Positions 34,330 through 45,430 of a stretch of 64,000 nucleotides of DNA are shown here, piece after piece (positions within the stretch are counted from its first letter, which is position 1; each line of letters starts with the position of its first letter). A program made the translations under genes and the position numbers. Origin of the DNA: Annona cherimola (lineage: Eukaryota > Streptophyta > Magnoliopsida > Magnoliales > Annonaceae); assembly GCA_030490835.1 (NCBI GenBank), contig CM059973.1:57788008-57852007 (forward strand), given 5' to 3'. Below the pieces are notes generated by a model. It ran no database searches, was not told where the DNA came from, and saw only the letters and a program-made list of their open reading frames with translations.

Positions 34330-36079
34330 TGTGGCTTCCCGAACCAAGGTGCCTAGAAGCCTTACTCCGGGATTATTTTGATTGGTAAACATGACTCAAG
34401 ATTGTTGCCCTGATCACACAACATGATTTTTTTATATATATATCATCAATACATGAAAAGTTTTCATTATTCATCCAACATGAAATATTTTCTCATATCA
34501 CAGTTATAACCCAAAACTGTTCCATAAACATTTTTAGTGAAATAAAAATATTCCTTTCCATCTCAAAATTATCATCGTTGTCTTTACATAAAGTTTACAT
34601 ATACATCATATATATCAAAAACTACATAACATTGGCATGCTGCCTTCATCATCATTTCCTGTCTGTTGTTGAAAAAGCATGGGTGAGTAATTGATGGGCT
34701 TACCATGACATAGCTTATGCCTAGTATATCATAGAAAATTTCATACATTTTGAATTTATCATCATTTACTTGGCTAAAAAAATCACTTTCTCCATATACT
34801 AAAAATCAACATAAATTCACTTAAGCATAATCCTTAATTCCAAAAATCATGATGTTAATATATCATCTTTCTAAAATCATATTTATCATAATCATACATC
34901 CCAAATCATCATTTATCAATTTTGGAGCATTTTTTCACATATCATATTCTATCTTCCCGAATACCCTATCTACGCTCCAAATTTTTGATGTTTTGACATA
35001 ATTTCATTTAAGCATTATATCTATATTTATTTTATCATGCTTAGGAATTATCTAAGCATATGTTTTCCCTACTTAACATCCAAAAGAAATTTGGGTAGAA
35101 ATCACTTACCCAAAGTGGAGATACGCCTCTTTTTCTCACACTTTCTCTCTCTAATTTACTTCTTTCTTTCCTTGGACGTGGGGGATGATTTGGGAACTTA
35201 GAATGGGTCAAATGGAGCTGGGATTTCATGCCCTTGGACGTCCACCCTACTGCCCTATTAATAGGGTTGAATTTTTCAAGAATTTAGAATTTACCCCTAG
35301 CTTTGAGGTATTAAATTATAAATTGGTATTTATTTTTAATTTTAAAAAAAATTTTGAGCCAAGAGCTGCCCACCCTATTCCTGCTCCATCCACCCTATTC
35401 AGCCCTATTTTTTACATATTTTTTTAATTTTAAAAATGATTTAATTTAGGCTAAACAAATCTTAGCCGTTGATCAAAGATGATAATGATCATGGACTATT
35501 GATCATGGTCAAAGCCTCCCAACTACCCCCTGGTCACGTCCCCTGCTGCAGCTGCTTTGCATTAATTTTTTTAATTTATTTTATTTAAAAAGTCAAAAGT
35601 AGAATTTATTAAAAAGTTAGCTACTTTTTTATCTTATTTTGACGTTCCATATTGACCTTTGATTTGTGATTTTCATCACATCTTAACCCATTCATCATGT
35701 TCATCATGAATTTTTAACCATCCATAAAAAATTTCATCGAATTCCGACGCCTGGATTGCAACTTATGAATTTTTCTTTATTTTTTCACAAAAATCCAAAT
35801 TTGGATTAAAATATCCAAAAGAATTGCTATTTCATCCTGTAGTGATTAAATTTCTTTTTTGTCTTTTTGTGATTAAGTTAATCCAAATGATTAACTCTTA
35901 ATCACGTGTCTTAATCCTCGATTACTATTCATGGGGTTAAATTCCTAATTGCATTATTTCAATCTCCAATACACATATCCATCAATATAATTCATGAATT
36001 TTCATTTATCATAAAAAAATTACAAAAGAATCTAGGGTTACATTTGCCGAAATGATGCGTATATTGTTGGGGTTTCACA
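34330..36079 (-). repeat. Tek-2 5' LTR (1750 bp, internally deleted)
   Basis: It matches the left LTR but lacks about 755 bp. At about 34690-34708 it jumps from GGTGAGTAATTGATGGG to ACCATGACATAGC, losing the GC-rich core and the ACTGTTCA cluster. The TATA palindrome is altered to CCTATTAATAGG (35253-35264), so this 5' LTR may be a weak promoter. The end GGGGTTTCACA joins Ath-2 pol. Confidence 0.88.
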
Positions 36080-37428
36080 GAGACGCTGCCCATTGACTTT
36101 AAATGTTCCAGTTTTCTCGCTCTAAATTTCGATGCTCCATGAGGAAACACTTGCAGTGCTTTGAAAGGACCCGACCATCTCGACTTCAGTTTTCCTGAAA
36201 ACAATTTAAAATGAGAGTTAAATAGCAAAACCAGGTTATTTGCTTTGATTACCTTCTGTTGGATGTGTTCGTCGTACCAAAATTTTATCTTTTCCTTGTA
36301 CATTCTTGAATTTTCATAGGCATCAAGTCTGATCTCCTCGAGTTCATTGAGTTGTAGAAGATGCTTTTCTCCTGCGGATTTCATATCAAAATTTAAAATT
36401 TTGATTACCCAGTACGCCTTGTGCTCCAGCTCAACAGGCAAGTGGCATGATTTTCCATAGACTAGTCGAAAAGGTGTTGTCCCAATTGGTGTTTTGAATG
36501 CTGTGCGATATGCCCAAAGAGCATCATCGAGTTGCATTAACCAATCTCGCCGTGATTGAGATACTGTCTTTTCAAGTATGTGTTTAATCTCGCGATTCGA
36601 GATTTCAGCCTGGCCACTTGTTTGTGGGTGGTATGGTGTGGCGATCTTATGTGTGACCCCATATTTCTTGAGCAGTTGCTCCATTTGCTTATTACAGAAG
36701 TGGTTTCCTCCATCACTTATGATTGCTCGTGGTACACCGAATCTGGTAAAAATATTACATTTTAAGAATTTAGCGACCACCCATGAGTCATTTGTCGGAG
36801 AAGCAATCGCCTGCACCCATCTAGTTACATAATCAACTGCAAGAAGTATGTACTGGTTGTTGAATGAGGATGGAAAACGTCTCATGAAATCCATGCCCCA
36901 GACATCGAACGGTTGGACCTCGAGAATGTTTATGAGTGGCATCTCGTTTCGCTTTGAGATGTTTACTGTTCTTTGACACCTGTCACAGGTTAGTGTAAAA
37001 GATCGAGCATCTTTGAACAAAGTGAGCTAGAAGAAACCTGATTATAGGACTTTTGCTGCAGTTTTGATGGGACCCATGTGTCCACCATAGGGTGAAGAAT
37101 GACAGTAATAAAGAATACTTTGGATTTCCTCGTTTGGTACACATCGGCGAATCAGACCATCGCCGCATCTCTTGTAAACGTATGGTCCTCCCAAATATAG
37201 TATTTCATATCCGCCATGAATCTCTTTTTCTGTTGATAGCTGAAATTGGATGGAATTTTTTTACGGACTAAGTAATTAACAATGTCTCCATACCAGGGCA
37301 TTGACGCTTCCTTGAGTGCAAGCAGGCATTCGTCGGGAAAGACCTCGTTAATTTGCTCATCTTTAGTTAGATCAATCTTCTCAGTTGATGGTAGTCTAGA
37401 CAGATGATCAGCTACCACATTCTCAGTG
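36080..37428 (-). pseudogene. Ath-2 integrase (broken)
   Basis: The Athila-type integrase would insert the cDNA. On the minus strand: HHCC finger CHSSPYGGHMG and [16 protein letters not shown], core motifs [39 protein letters not shown] and [13 protein letters not shown] (the D, D, E residues), then [17 protein letters not shown] and [13 protein letters not shown]. The stretch 35992-37020 is open but its last part is Tek-2 LTR. The upstream part (37152-37418, VVADHLSRLPSTEK onward) is in another frame. Two stops lie between the finger halves near 37025-37045. Confidence 0.88.
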
Positions 37429-38750
37429 CTTTTCTTGTCTTGAATTTCAAGGTCAAATTCTTATAATAGCAAAATCTAGCGAATCAACTTCGATTTGGGA
37501 TCTTTCTTGGCAATTAGATAGCGAATGGCTGCATAGTCCGTGTAGACAATCACCTTTGACCCTACAAGATAAGAACAAAATTTATCAATAGTGAATACAA
37601 CAGCTAGCAATTCCTTTTCAATGGTTGCATAGTTAACTTAAGCATCATCTAGGGTTTTGCTTGTATAATAGTTCACCACTGCCTTATTGTCCTTCCGTTG
37701 ACCCAAAACTGCCCCAACCTCATGGTCACTTGCATCGCACATGATCTCAAATGGTAGGCACTAGTCAGGCGGCTATATAATTGGGGCAGTGGTCAAAGCT
37801 TCTTTTAACCTGCAAAATGACTTTAGACAGTCATCAGAAAAATTAAATTTTATATCTTGATTTAGAAGGTTAGTCAGTGGCTTAGCAAATTTAGAAAAAT
37901 CTTTAATAAAACGTCGATAGAAACCTGCATGTCCCAGAAAACTCCAAATTCGATGGCGGTAGTTTTTAATGACTTCTATTTTCGCCCGGTCAACTCAATA
38001 CCTCTGCTTGAAACTAAATCCCCTAATACAATTCCTTCTTGTACCATGAAATGACACTTTTTCCAATTCAAAATCAAGTTGGTTTCTTCACACCTCTGTA
38101 AAACCTTAGTCAAGTTAGATAAGCATGATTCAAATGTAGAGCTATAAACAGAAAAATCATCGATAAATACTTCCATTATATTTTCAATGTAATCAGAAAA
38201 TATGGCCATCATGCATCGTTGAAAAGTGGCAGGTGCATTACAAAGACTAAAAGGCATGCGTCTATATGCAAAAGTGCCGTATGGGCAGGTGAAAGTGGTT
38301 TTCTCTTGATCCTGTGGGTGAATAGGAATATGAAAGTAGCCAAAGTAACCATCCTAATAGCAAAAGTAAGAGTGATTGACAAGTCGTTCAAGCATTTGAT
38401 CAATGAAAGGCAAAAGAAAATGATCTTTTCGGGTGGCAATATTTAATTTGCGATAATCGATGCACATTCGCCAACCTATGACTGTCCTAGTGGGTATAAG
38501 TTTATTTTTATCATTTTTCACGACAGTCATACCGTCTTTCTTAGGTACCACATGTACTGGGCTTACCCAACTACTATCAAAAATAGGGTAAATGATTCCA
38601 GCGTCAAGAAGTTTTAAAATTTTCTTTTTCACCATTTCTTTCATGTTTGGATTCAGACGCCTTTGAGGTTCAATGCTTGTCTTACAATTTTCCTCCATTA
38701 GAATTCTGTGCATGCATAGAGAAGGACTAATACCAGGTAGGTCATTAATG
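37429..38750 (-). pseudogene. Ath-2 reverse transcriptase and RNase H (broken)
   Basis: RT motifs: RRLNPNMKEMVKKKILKLL, SSWVSPVHVVPKKDGMTVV, RMCIDYRKLN, HFLLPFIDQMLERL, CPYGTFAYRRMPFSLCNAP and the catalytic VFIDDFSVY. A stop sits after the FCY block near 38354 and splits the domain. The piece 37976-38257 is open. RNase H follows to about 37440 with several stops. The last open residues VADHLSRLP belong to the RNase H end. Confidence 0.87.
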
Positions 38751-39540
38751 CAGTAGCCAATTGCCTTCCTATGTTTTATTAGTTTAGTTAATAGTTCATC
38801 AGATTGGCATTCGGAAAGATTTGCATTGATTATGACTGGATAAGTAGCATTTGGGCCAAGAAATGCATACCTGAGATTTTTAGAAAGAGGTTTGAGTTCT
38901 ACCTTTGGTGCTTCTTCCTTTGGTGTCGTCGAGGACAGAGGATTGGTGTCTGTGTCCAGTTTCTCAGGAGTTGAGATGGCAGCATGTGAGATAGGAGGGT
39001 TTCCATCCCAGAGAGCTGCACAAGCAGAAAGTTCAGGGCTATCATTTTCAATAGTTGCACCATGAACGATACATACCTCTATCAGGTCATCTTTTTCTTT
39101 GATTGGCAAAGGGTCAATAACGTCGATTCGCAGGCAGGAGTTATCAGTTGATGGGTGCTTTGTTGCTTCGAAAAGGTTGAATTCAACTCTTTCATCTCCA
39201 ACTGTCAGTGAGAGTTGCCCATTCTTAACATCTATAATGGCTCTAGCAGTGGGAATTTGGCGGTTCTCCTCCATGTCGAGGACTACAAAGACGACTGGGA
39301 TAAACAGCTTGCCAACTTTCAAGGGAACATCTTCAAGAATGCCAATTGGGAATTCGATTGATCGATCGATCGGCTAGTTAAAGAGACATAGAAGTTTATT
39401 TTGGATCGCCCATGTTCAGCTTTTTATAGATAGAAAGAGGGATCAGACTTACACTGGCTCCGAGATCACATAATGCCTTGCTAATTTGGACATTCCCAAG
39501 AGAACAAGGAATAGAGAAGCTCCCAGGATCTTTTAGCTTT
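38751..39540 (-). pseudogene. Ath-2 protease and linker, flap motif deleted
   Basis: The active-site strand ALCDLGASVSLIP is readable near 39440-39480. After one stop, the open piece (to 39322) continues with VPVVFVVLDMEENRQIP, followed directly by TARAIIDVKNGQLSL. Athila relatives, including Ath-1 and Ath-3 here, have about nine residues (ILGRPFL and neighbours) between these blocks, so 27 bases appear cleanly lost. The linker includes LRYAFLGPNATYPV and IGYCINDLPGISPSLCMHRI, and runs openly into RT. The polyprotein processing enzyme should be inactive. Confidence 0.83.
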
Positions 39541-40835
39541 TCAAGTAGCTTGTTCTACAAGATGGCGCTGCACTCCTCAGTGAGTGCAATGGTTCCATAC
39601 TCCTCGAGCTTTCTTTTATTGGACAGTATCTCCTTTAAGAATTTTGCATAAGTTGGCATCTGAGAGATCATGTTAATCAAAGGATCAAAGGATTGTGCTT
39701 GAGATGGTGCAGGTAGCGTGGTCTGAGTTTGGTATGAGAGAGGGTTCAGTGGTCTTCTTAGGAAACCAGATGGTTTATTATTTTGAGTATAGTTTTGGGT
39801 ATTTGACTGGTTTGCCCAAAAGAAATTGAGGTGGTTCCTCCATCCAGGGTTGTAAGTATTTGAGTAAGGGTTACCATAACTGCGAGTATCATACTGGTTG
39901 TTGAATGCATTAGCCTGCTTGCTTCTGGTGTCCTAGCTGGCAAAACTACACTCAGACGTGTAGTGTAAAGCTCCACAGATCTCACATGAAATTTGTCGAG
40001 AAGAAGATGCATTTCAGTCCGTGGGTTCCTGCTTCTTTTGCTGTAAAAGTTGATCAAGTTTAACATGAAGAGAATTTATGGATTTAATATCATATACATT
40101 ACCTCGCCAAGAGGGTCCTCGGACGTCACTGTATTGAGAATCATGATGAGTCAAGTCATCGAGGAGTTCGAGAGCCTCCTCGTCGGTTAGTCGCATGAAT
40201 CGGCTACCAGCGGCTGAATTGACGGCTCTTCGACTAGGTCGATCGAGTCCATTGAAGAAATTTTCAATAACATTACCCTACGATATGCCATGATGTGGAC
40301 ACTTGCGCTGCAAATTTTTCATTCTCTCTCACGCATCGTACAGAGTTTCACTTTCTTTTTGGATGAACTGATTGATTTTGTCCCGAATTTTCCTGGTTTT
40401 AGTGGGTGAAACGAATTTCTCTAGGAAAGTAGTAGAGAGCTCATCCCACGTATTGAAAGTGTCGGGTGGCATAGAATAGTACCACTCGCTTGCCCTATCA
40501 TGAAGAGAAAATGGGAAAAACCGAAGGCGGATTACCTCGCGTGGGATATTTTGTACCCTGATTGTGTTGCACAGCTGCAGGAACTTAGTGATGTGCACTG
40601 TCGAGTTTTCAGAGGGTAGTCCTGCAAATTGGTCTTGTTGAACCATCCGGATAAGCCCAGGATTGAGTTCAAAGTTTCTTGCGTCAATTTCTGGCTCCAC
40701 TATGCATGATCGAAATCCCCGAGGGTTCGGGTGGTTTCGATCGCTAAGAGTTACCCTTCTTGAAGGAACGTTGTTCTTAGCCTAGCCTTCCTCCTGCTCT
40801 TGATGTGGTGGGTTTGGATTTTTGCGTTCCGCCAT
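39541..40835 (-). pseudogene. Ath-2 gag (broken)
   Basis: The likely start is MAERKNPNPPHQEQEEG at 40833-40835. Codon 18 is TAG. The gag fold is open at 40329-40700: IVEPEIDARNFELNP, FLQLCNTIRVQNIP, FPFSLHDRASEWYY and TFLEKFVSPTKTRKI. Two more stops follow at about 40255-40326, one replacing Trp after LYDA, then FFNGLDRPSRRAVNSAA and LTDEEALELLDDL (to 40014). A zinc knuckle CEICGALHYTSEC lies near 39955-39990 with stops on both sides. The C-terminal MPTYAKFLKEILSNKRKLEE borders the protease. Confidence 0.86.
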
Positions 40836-41194
40836 GGTGTCTTGAGAAGATTGTTGCTGCTTGTAGTCACGAACTTTTCTCCTAAAAGAACGTTCAATCT
40901 CAGGGTCAGCAACAAAGAGTTTTTCAGCTAGTTGTTTTGCAAAGCTTCAAGTATGTGGGTACATACAAAGATTAACTAGCTAGATCAGAAAAAATAAAAA
41001 CAAATAAGAACCAGAGATGGAAAAGAAAGAAAAAAATAAATAAAATAAAATAAAATAAAATAAAATAAAAATAGATAGAGATAAAAGACAGAATTAAAAA
41101 GAGAAATAGAAAAGACAAAAAAAAATAGAGAAAGGAAAAAAAACTAAAAACAAAGAAAGTATCTAAAAACAAAATTTAAAGTAACGCCGAATTT
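40836..41194 (-). other. Ath-2 5' untranslated region with AAATA microsatellite
   Basis: This lies between the PBS and the gag start. 41034-41072 is a (TAAAA)n microsatellite inside a purine-rich plus strand. No gene is seen; the 66-codon minus-strand frame at 40972-41172 is only Phe-rich low-complexity. Confidence 0.75.
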
Positions 41195-41210
41195 CCCGGC
41201 AACGGCGCCA
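41195..41210 (-). promoter_or_regulatory. Ath-2 primer-binding site (tRNA-Asp type)
   Basis: The minus strand reads TGGCGCCGTTGCCGGG, the PBS usual for Athila/Tat elements and attributed to tRNA-Asp. It lies seven bases inside the LTR edge at 41218. Confidence 0.9.
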
Positions 41211-41217
41211 AAATACT

Positions 41218-43343
41218 TGTTTGCAATCTCGCCACAAGTGCATGGGTCGTAGATTGTAGTATATAAATTATCGATCCTCAGGGAATTCAAGATTATAAAT
41301 TTTTCTTCAAAATGCTTTCGTGTTGAATATACAATGGAATAGAAAACTGGGAAGAGAATATAGTACATAAAATGAAAGAGAAATAGAAAAATCGAAAAAG
41401 AAAATTGAATATTAGAACAAGCGGAGAAAACGAGAGTGCGAGTACCTAGGGTCTAGGATTTCACATGCGTCTTTTGCAACGGGTAATGGTATAATGATTT
41501 AATCTAGATATTGTTTGTTAAAGGAGAACAAACCCTAATTTATCCTTGCACCTTCTCTTGAAACCTACAGGGCGTACCCTAATTTTCTTAACTACCTATT
41601 CTCATGGGATTAAGTTAATTAGAATCCATTAAGTTCTGTAATTTATTCATGGAATTCCTCAAGGTCATCATGCCTATTCTCATGGTCTTAGATTTTCAGG
41701 TTTAATATCTTGATTATCGTATATTAGGTTTCCACCTCTCGGTTCCATCACATAATATATGAAATTATGTGAAAGTATGGTCCCATGTACAAAGCAAGCA
41801 TATAAATCACAAGATATTAAATTAATAACAATATCAACCATAAATAAATTAAAAACCTACACCACACTACATTGTACGCATGCTATATCCTAAACCTTAA
41901 ATTTAGGGCTTAGCCAAGCATGTTTAAGTCCAAAATAAAATTAGAATCAAAATCCATCTTAAACAGGACAATTAAAATTAAAAAGGAAAAAGATAAAAAA
42001 GCTTATTGGTTTGAAGCCCCCGGTGGTGTGTCAGTCGCTCCACGCAACTCGCCAGTCCGCCTAATGCCCGTGCTATCCACCTTGCTCTCTCTCTTTCTAA
42101 TTTCTGCCCATTGGAATTTTTCTTGCTCAAAATTCAGTTCTCTGGGATTTTTCTACCCCCCTTTTTCTGCTGTCCGTCTCCTCTTTTTATAGCTGCTGAA
42201 ATATATGCGTAATTTGCTTTGGAATGGAATTTGTGTTTGGCCTAGACTGCGTAACCCTTGCTAGGATTGCAATGCAGAATAATTAAATTCAGCATAATCT
42301 TGGACGCTTGCTAGTTTGGTGGACAGCTGATTGGCCATTGATTTTCTGCATAAAATCTGGACGGTGTGGACAGCTTGTGGGGCCCATGTGAATTTCTGGA
42401 CTACTTGGATTAATTTTCTAGGAAGCTTATGGACGGTGCAGATAATCTTGGGCGTTGAATTTTGCTAGCTGTTCCTTAGACTTGTGGGGCCCACAGCTCA
42501 TATTGGAAATCTGTTTGGACGGAAATGATGCAGAGATGACTTTAGGCGGCGCTGAAATTTATGGACGGATGGTGCTGATGGACGTGATCTGTGTTGCTAA
42601 ATTAATCTGGTCGCTGGATCTTTGCTTTGGATGGCTGAGATCAGCTGGTTTGGACAGATTTTTGGTGCAGATGAGTTGGACACTCTTGAATGGCCCACTA
42701 AACTCTGATGAATCATGGACGTGATCTGACTTAAATGGTGGAGATTTGCTGCTGGACGTTGATGATTTTTATGGGGCCCACTCTTGAACTCGCAAACCCC
42801 CACACTTTAAATCACCGTCCATAAATGGACGATCCAGATTTCTGGTTTAATTGGAGGGGTTGATAGCAAAACAAATTACTACTGATCGCGTGATTAAGTG
42901 GTGGGCCCCACGGCTGGAATCTGCAAACCTTCTGCTTGGGTTGGACGGTCTGGATGCATGCTAAATATCTAGGGGGCCCCACTTCTTGAAGATTAATTTC
43001 GGCTGGAAATTATTTCTGAAATTTCTTGCTTTAAATGGTGGGCCCCACTTCTTGAAGATTTGCAAACCTGCATTAAAATATTTAAACCATCAATTAGTCA
43101 AAATCATTAGTGAGTTATCATTATAAAAATTATCTCAAGCCCATTTAATTTCATGGCAATAAATAAAAAATGTAATTTCAAGCCAAAAGATTACAAAAAT
43201 TATTTAAATAACTTAAAATTAATATTTAATACCCAAATATTGCAAAAACTTATTTTAAACCAAATGTCACATTAAAACCAATTAATTACCTACCAAATTG
43301 GTATAAAATGCCCACATTATATATCATTAATTTTCAATTATCA
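41218..43343 (-). repeat. Ath-2 5' LTR (2126 bp)
   Basis: It starts TGTTTGCAATC and ends AATTATCA, and is collinear with 13257-15348 plus 16699-16721. It has six GTGGGGCCCA/TGGGCCCCA palindromic motifs at about 42377, 42484, 42774, 42900, 42972 and 43038. A TATA box TATAAAAAG is on the minus strand at 42183-42191. No host gene. Confidence 0.92.
42183..42191 (-). promoter_or_regulatory. TATA box of Ath-2 5' LTR
   Basis: TATAAAAAG on the minus strand occupies the same place as TATAAAAAAGG in the left LTR. It would drive transcription toward gag. Confidence 0.6.
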
Positions 43344-44764
43344 CTCTCCTTCCTATGACTAATGGACAGAAGGACTAGTAGCTCCAAATTCTGCTTCTGG
43401 TTGAGTTACTTCTGGTAGTTGCCTACCACTACGTAACGTGACTGCTTGCACTTGCTCCTTGCCTTTTTCTTTCGGATTCTGTTCAGTGTCGCTCGGCAGT
43501 GCACCTTAAGGGCGACTATTTATAGCTGAAGCAAGCTGGCCTATCTGCACTTCTAAATTCCTGTTTGTGGTGATCAGGGATTGCATGAATTGCATGAACA
43601 AGTTTTCCATATCTGATTTCTTCTCTTCTCGTAGAGATGGGGCGAGTTGAATTGGTCTAGCTGGTTGTTGCTTGGGGGCTGCTGCAAAAATCCTGGCAAC
43701 TGATTCGGCCTAGCTTGGTTATTCCATTAGAAGTTAGGATGATTCCTCTATCCTTGATTATAAATATTGGCATATAGATTTGCTAGGTTTCTCTAGAAGT
43801 TGCCCACGTAATGAATTGACTCAGTATTGGAGGCACATTGATCACTTGGGTGGTCGAACTAGCCACACAACGTACAATATTTTGCTGATGACGACTGTGA
43901 TGTAAAAGTTCCTACTACATTGACATCGGCCGACCTTGTTAAATTCTGAATTTTCCTGGATAGAGCATCAATGTGGGCTTTAATAGATAAGACTGCATCC
44001 AATTGAAGTTAGCCTCCACTTCGACTTCTGTCAGATGACAATTGATATGTGTTGGCTGCCATATTCTACAATAGCACATAAGACTCTCGATAACTTTTTC
44101 TCAATAATGAACCATTTGATGAAGAGTCTACAAGATGACAGGTAGAATCTTGGAGACTATTATAAAATATTTGGATTTGTACCCACGGGTAAATTCCATG
44201 ATGGGGACATTTACGAAGTAAATCCTTGAATCGATCCCATACCTCTGATAAGGTCTCTTCTCCGTGTTGCTTGAATGAGGCTATGTCCATTCTGAGTTTG
44301 GCTAACTTAGCAGAAGGAAAATATTTTTCAAGAAATTTCTATGCCAAGTCATTTCATATGCTGACAGAGTTTGGTGGCAAAGAATCTAGCCACTCCAATG
44401 CTCTGTCCCTCAAAGAGAACAGAAAAGTTCGTAGCCTCATTGCTTCGTCCGAGACTCCATGCTGCTTAAACGTATTCATAATTTGCAGAAAATTGCGCAA
44501 GTCGCGATGCGGATCTTCAGAAGATAAACCCCCAAACTACCCAATAGATTGGAGCATTTGGAAGACCACAGGCTTGATCTCAAAATTGTTGGTGTCGACA
44601 GAGGGAGGTTAGATGTTGGTTTGCACTGCATTTTGCCCCATTGCAATGAGATCCCAAATAAGCTGGTCCAAATCATCTTATTGTGGATGAAGTGGAACCT
44701 CAACCTGTTGGTTCCCATGCTGATTTGCATGAAGATCTTCATCTTGGTTTCCAATACGCTCCAT
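43344..44764 (-). pseudogene. Ath-1 gag (heavily broken)
   Basis: The start region is at 44762-44764, matching the Ath-3 gag start at 57601. The minus strand shows LRTFLFSLRDRALEWLDSL and KFLEKYFPSAKLAKLR in pieces, the open part 44066-44290 (MDIASFKQHGEETLSEVWD, LLRKCPHHGIYPWVQIQIF, DSSSNGSLLRKSY), a decayed zinc knuckle CTLCG, then proline-rich C-terminal sequence. Many stops and frame changes occur throughout; it is clearly more decayed than Ath-3 gag. The protein continues at 13256 on the far side of Ath-2. Confidence 0.85.
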
Positions 44765-45047
44765 TAGATGTTGTTGATTCCTAGCTTCTTTGCTCCTGCG
44801 ACGCCTTCTCAGATAGGTTCTTTTTGGCTCTGGATCAAATGGTACAATGTTATCCTTATTAGCCTACCTCAGCGCATACAAAAGCAATAAGCCTTGCAAT
44901 AATCAATTCAACTGTGCTCAACTGGAAAATATAAAGACTAATGGATTTATAAAATTGAATATAGTTACATATTTGTATAAGAAGGCAATAGAAATAATAA
45001 TAATTAGTTAGCACCGAATATCCTCGGCAACGGCGCCAAAAACTTCA
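44765..45047 (-). other. Ath-1 5' untranslated region and PBS
   Basis: This runs from the gag start to the LTR. The PBS on the minus strand at 45022-45038 reads TGGCGCCGTTGCCGAGG, tRNA-Asp type with one change from Ath-2. It is otherwise AT-rich with no gene. Confidence 0.8.
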
Positions 45048-45430
45048 TGAGCAGTGTATATGAGTAGTTAAATGCTCATTTTTTCGCAAGTATACACGTC
45101 AATCAAGTAATATAAAGTGAGTAGAGTATCGTTCCCATAATGATATTGTCTAAACTAATTATATCAATTACTTCAATTGCCTTTGGTGATTGGAAAGAAT
45201 TTTTACAGATGTAATTGAATGTGCAAGATAAGTAAAAATGAATAAAAGAAAGTTTAACAAAAGATCAGGAATTCAAAAGGGGTTTATCGAGTTGGGTCGG
45301 TAGATGAGAGAGTTGGAAATCCTTGACTCTAAACTATGTTAAATTGGTTCCTTTTTAGTGGATTGTGCAGGGGATTTTTAGTTCAAGTTCAATAATCTCT
45401 AGATGTGTCTCTCAACACATATAAAGCTAA
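45048..45430 (-). repeat. Ath-1 5' LTR, first piece
   Basis: It begins TGAGCAGTGTATATG next to the PBS spacer and parallels the Ath-3 LTR (57878 onward): GCAAGTATAC and GTGAGTAGAGTATCGTTCCC are shared. It is split by Tek-5 after GCTAA (45426-45430). The LTR resumes at 49516. Confidence 0.88.

Larger units (their letters stand above)
26940..36079 (-). mobile_element. Tek-2: Tekay/Del-type element, left LTR hybrid
   Basis: A second family-A Tekay element carries LTR, PBS, gag, protease, RT, RNase H, integrase, chromodomain, polypurine tract and LTR, all on the minus strand. It is collinear with Tek-1 along its length. Its right end joins Ath-2 integrase (36080). Its left LTR begins with family-B sequence taken from Tek-3. 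There is no matching 5-bp duplication at the two ends (left flank ATTTC, right flank GAGAC), as expected if the left edge is a deletion joint. Confidence 0.88.
13257..43343 (-). mobile_element. Ath-2: Athila-type element, 30 kb with nested insertions
   Basis: It starts TGTTCACAATC and ends AATTATCA, with a perfect 5-bp duplication CTCTC at 13252-13256 and 43344-43348. Ath-1 gag sequence is collinear across the site. Its own sequence is the left LTR, an inverted duplication and 3' region up to 17583, then pol, gag, PBS and right LTR from 36080. In between lie Cop-2, Tek-4, Tek-3 and Tek-2. The region between the integrase end and the 3' non-coding part is missing, and any env-like gene of this lineage would lie there. 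Confidence 0.9.

Noticed and set aside
41034..41072. Functional meaning of the TAAAA microsatellite
   Set aside because: Simple slippage repeat in a 5' UTR; no evidence for a role.
44476..44754. 92-codon minus-strand frame at the Ath-1 gag start
   Set aside because: It is the gag region read out of frame; the correct frame, matched to Ath-3, is broken by stops.
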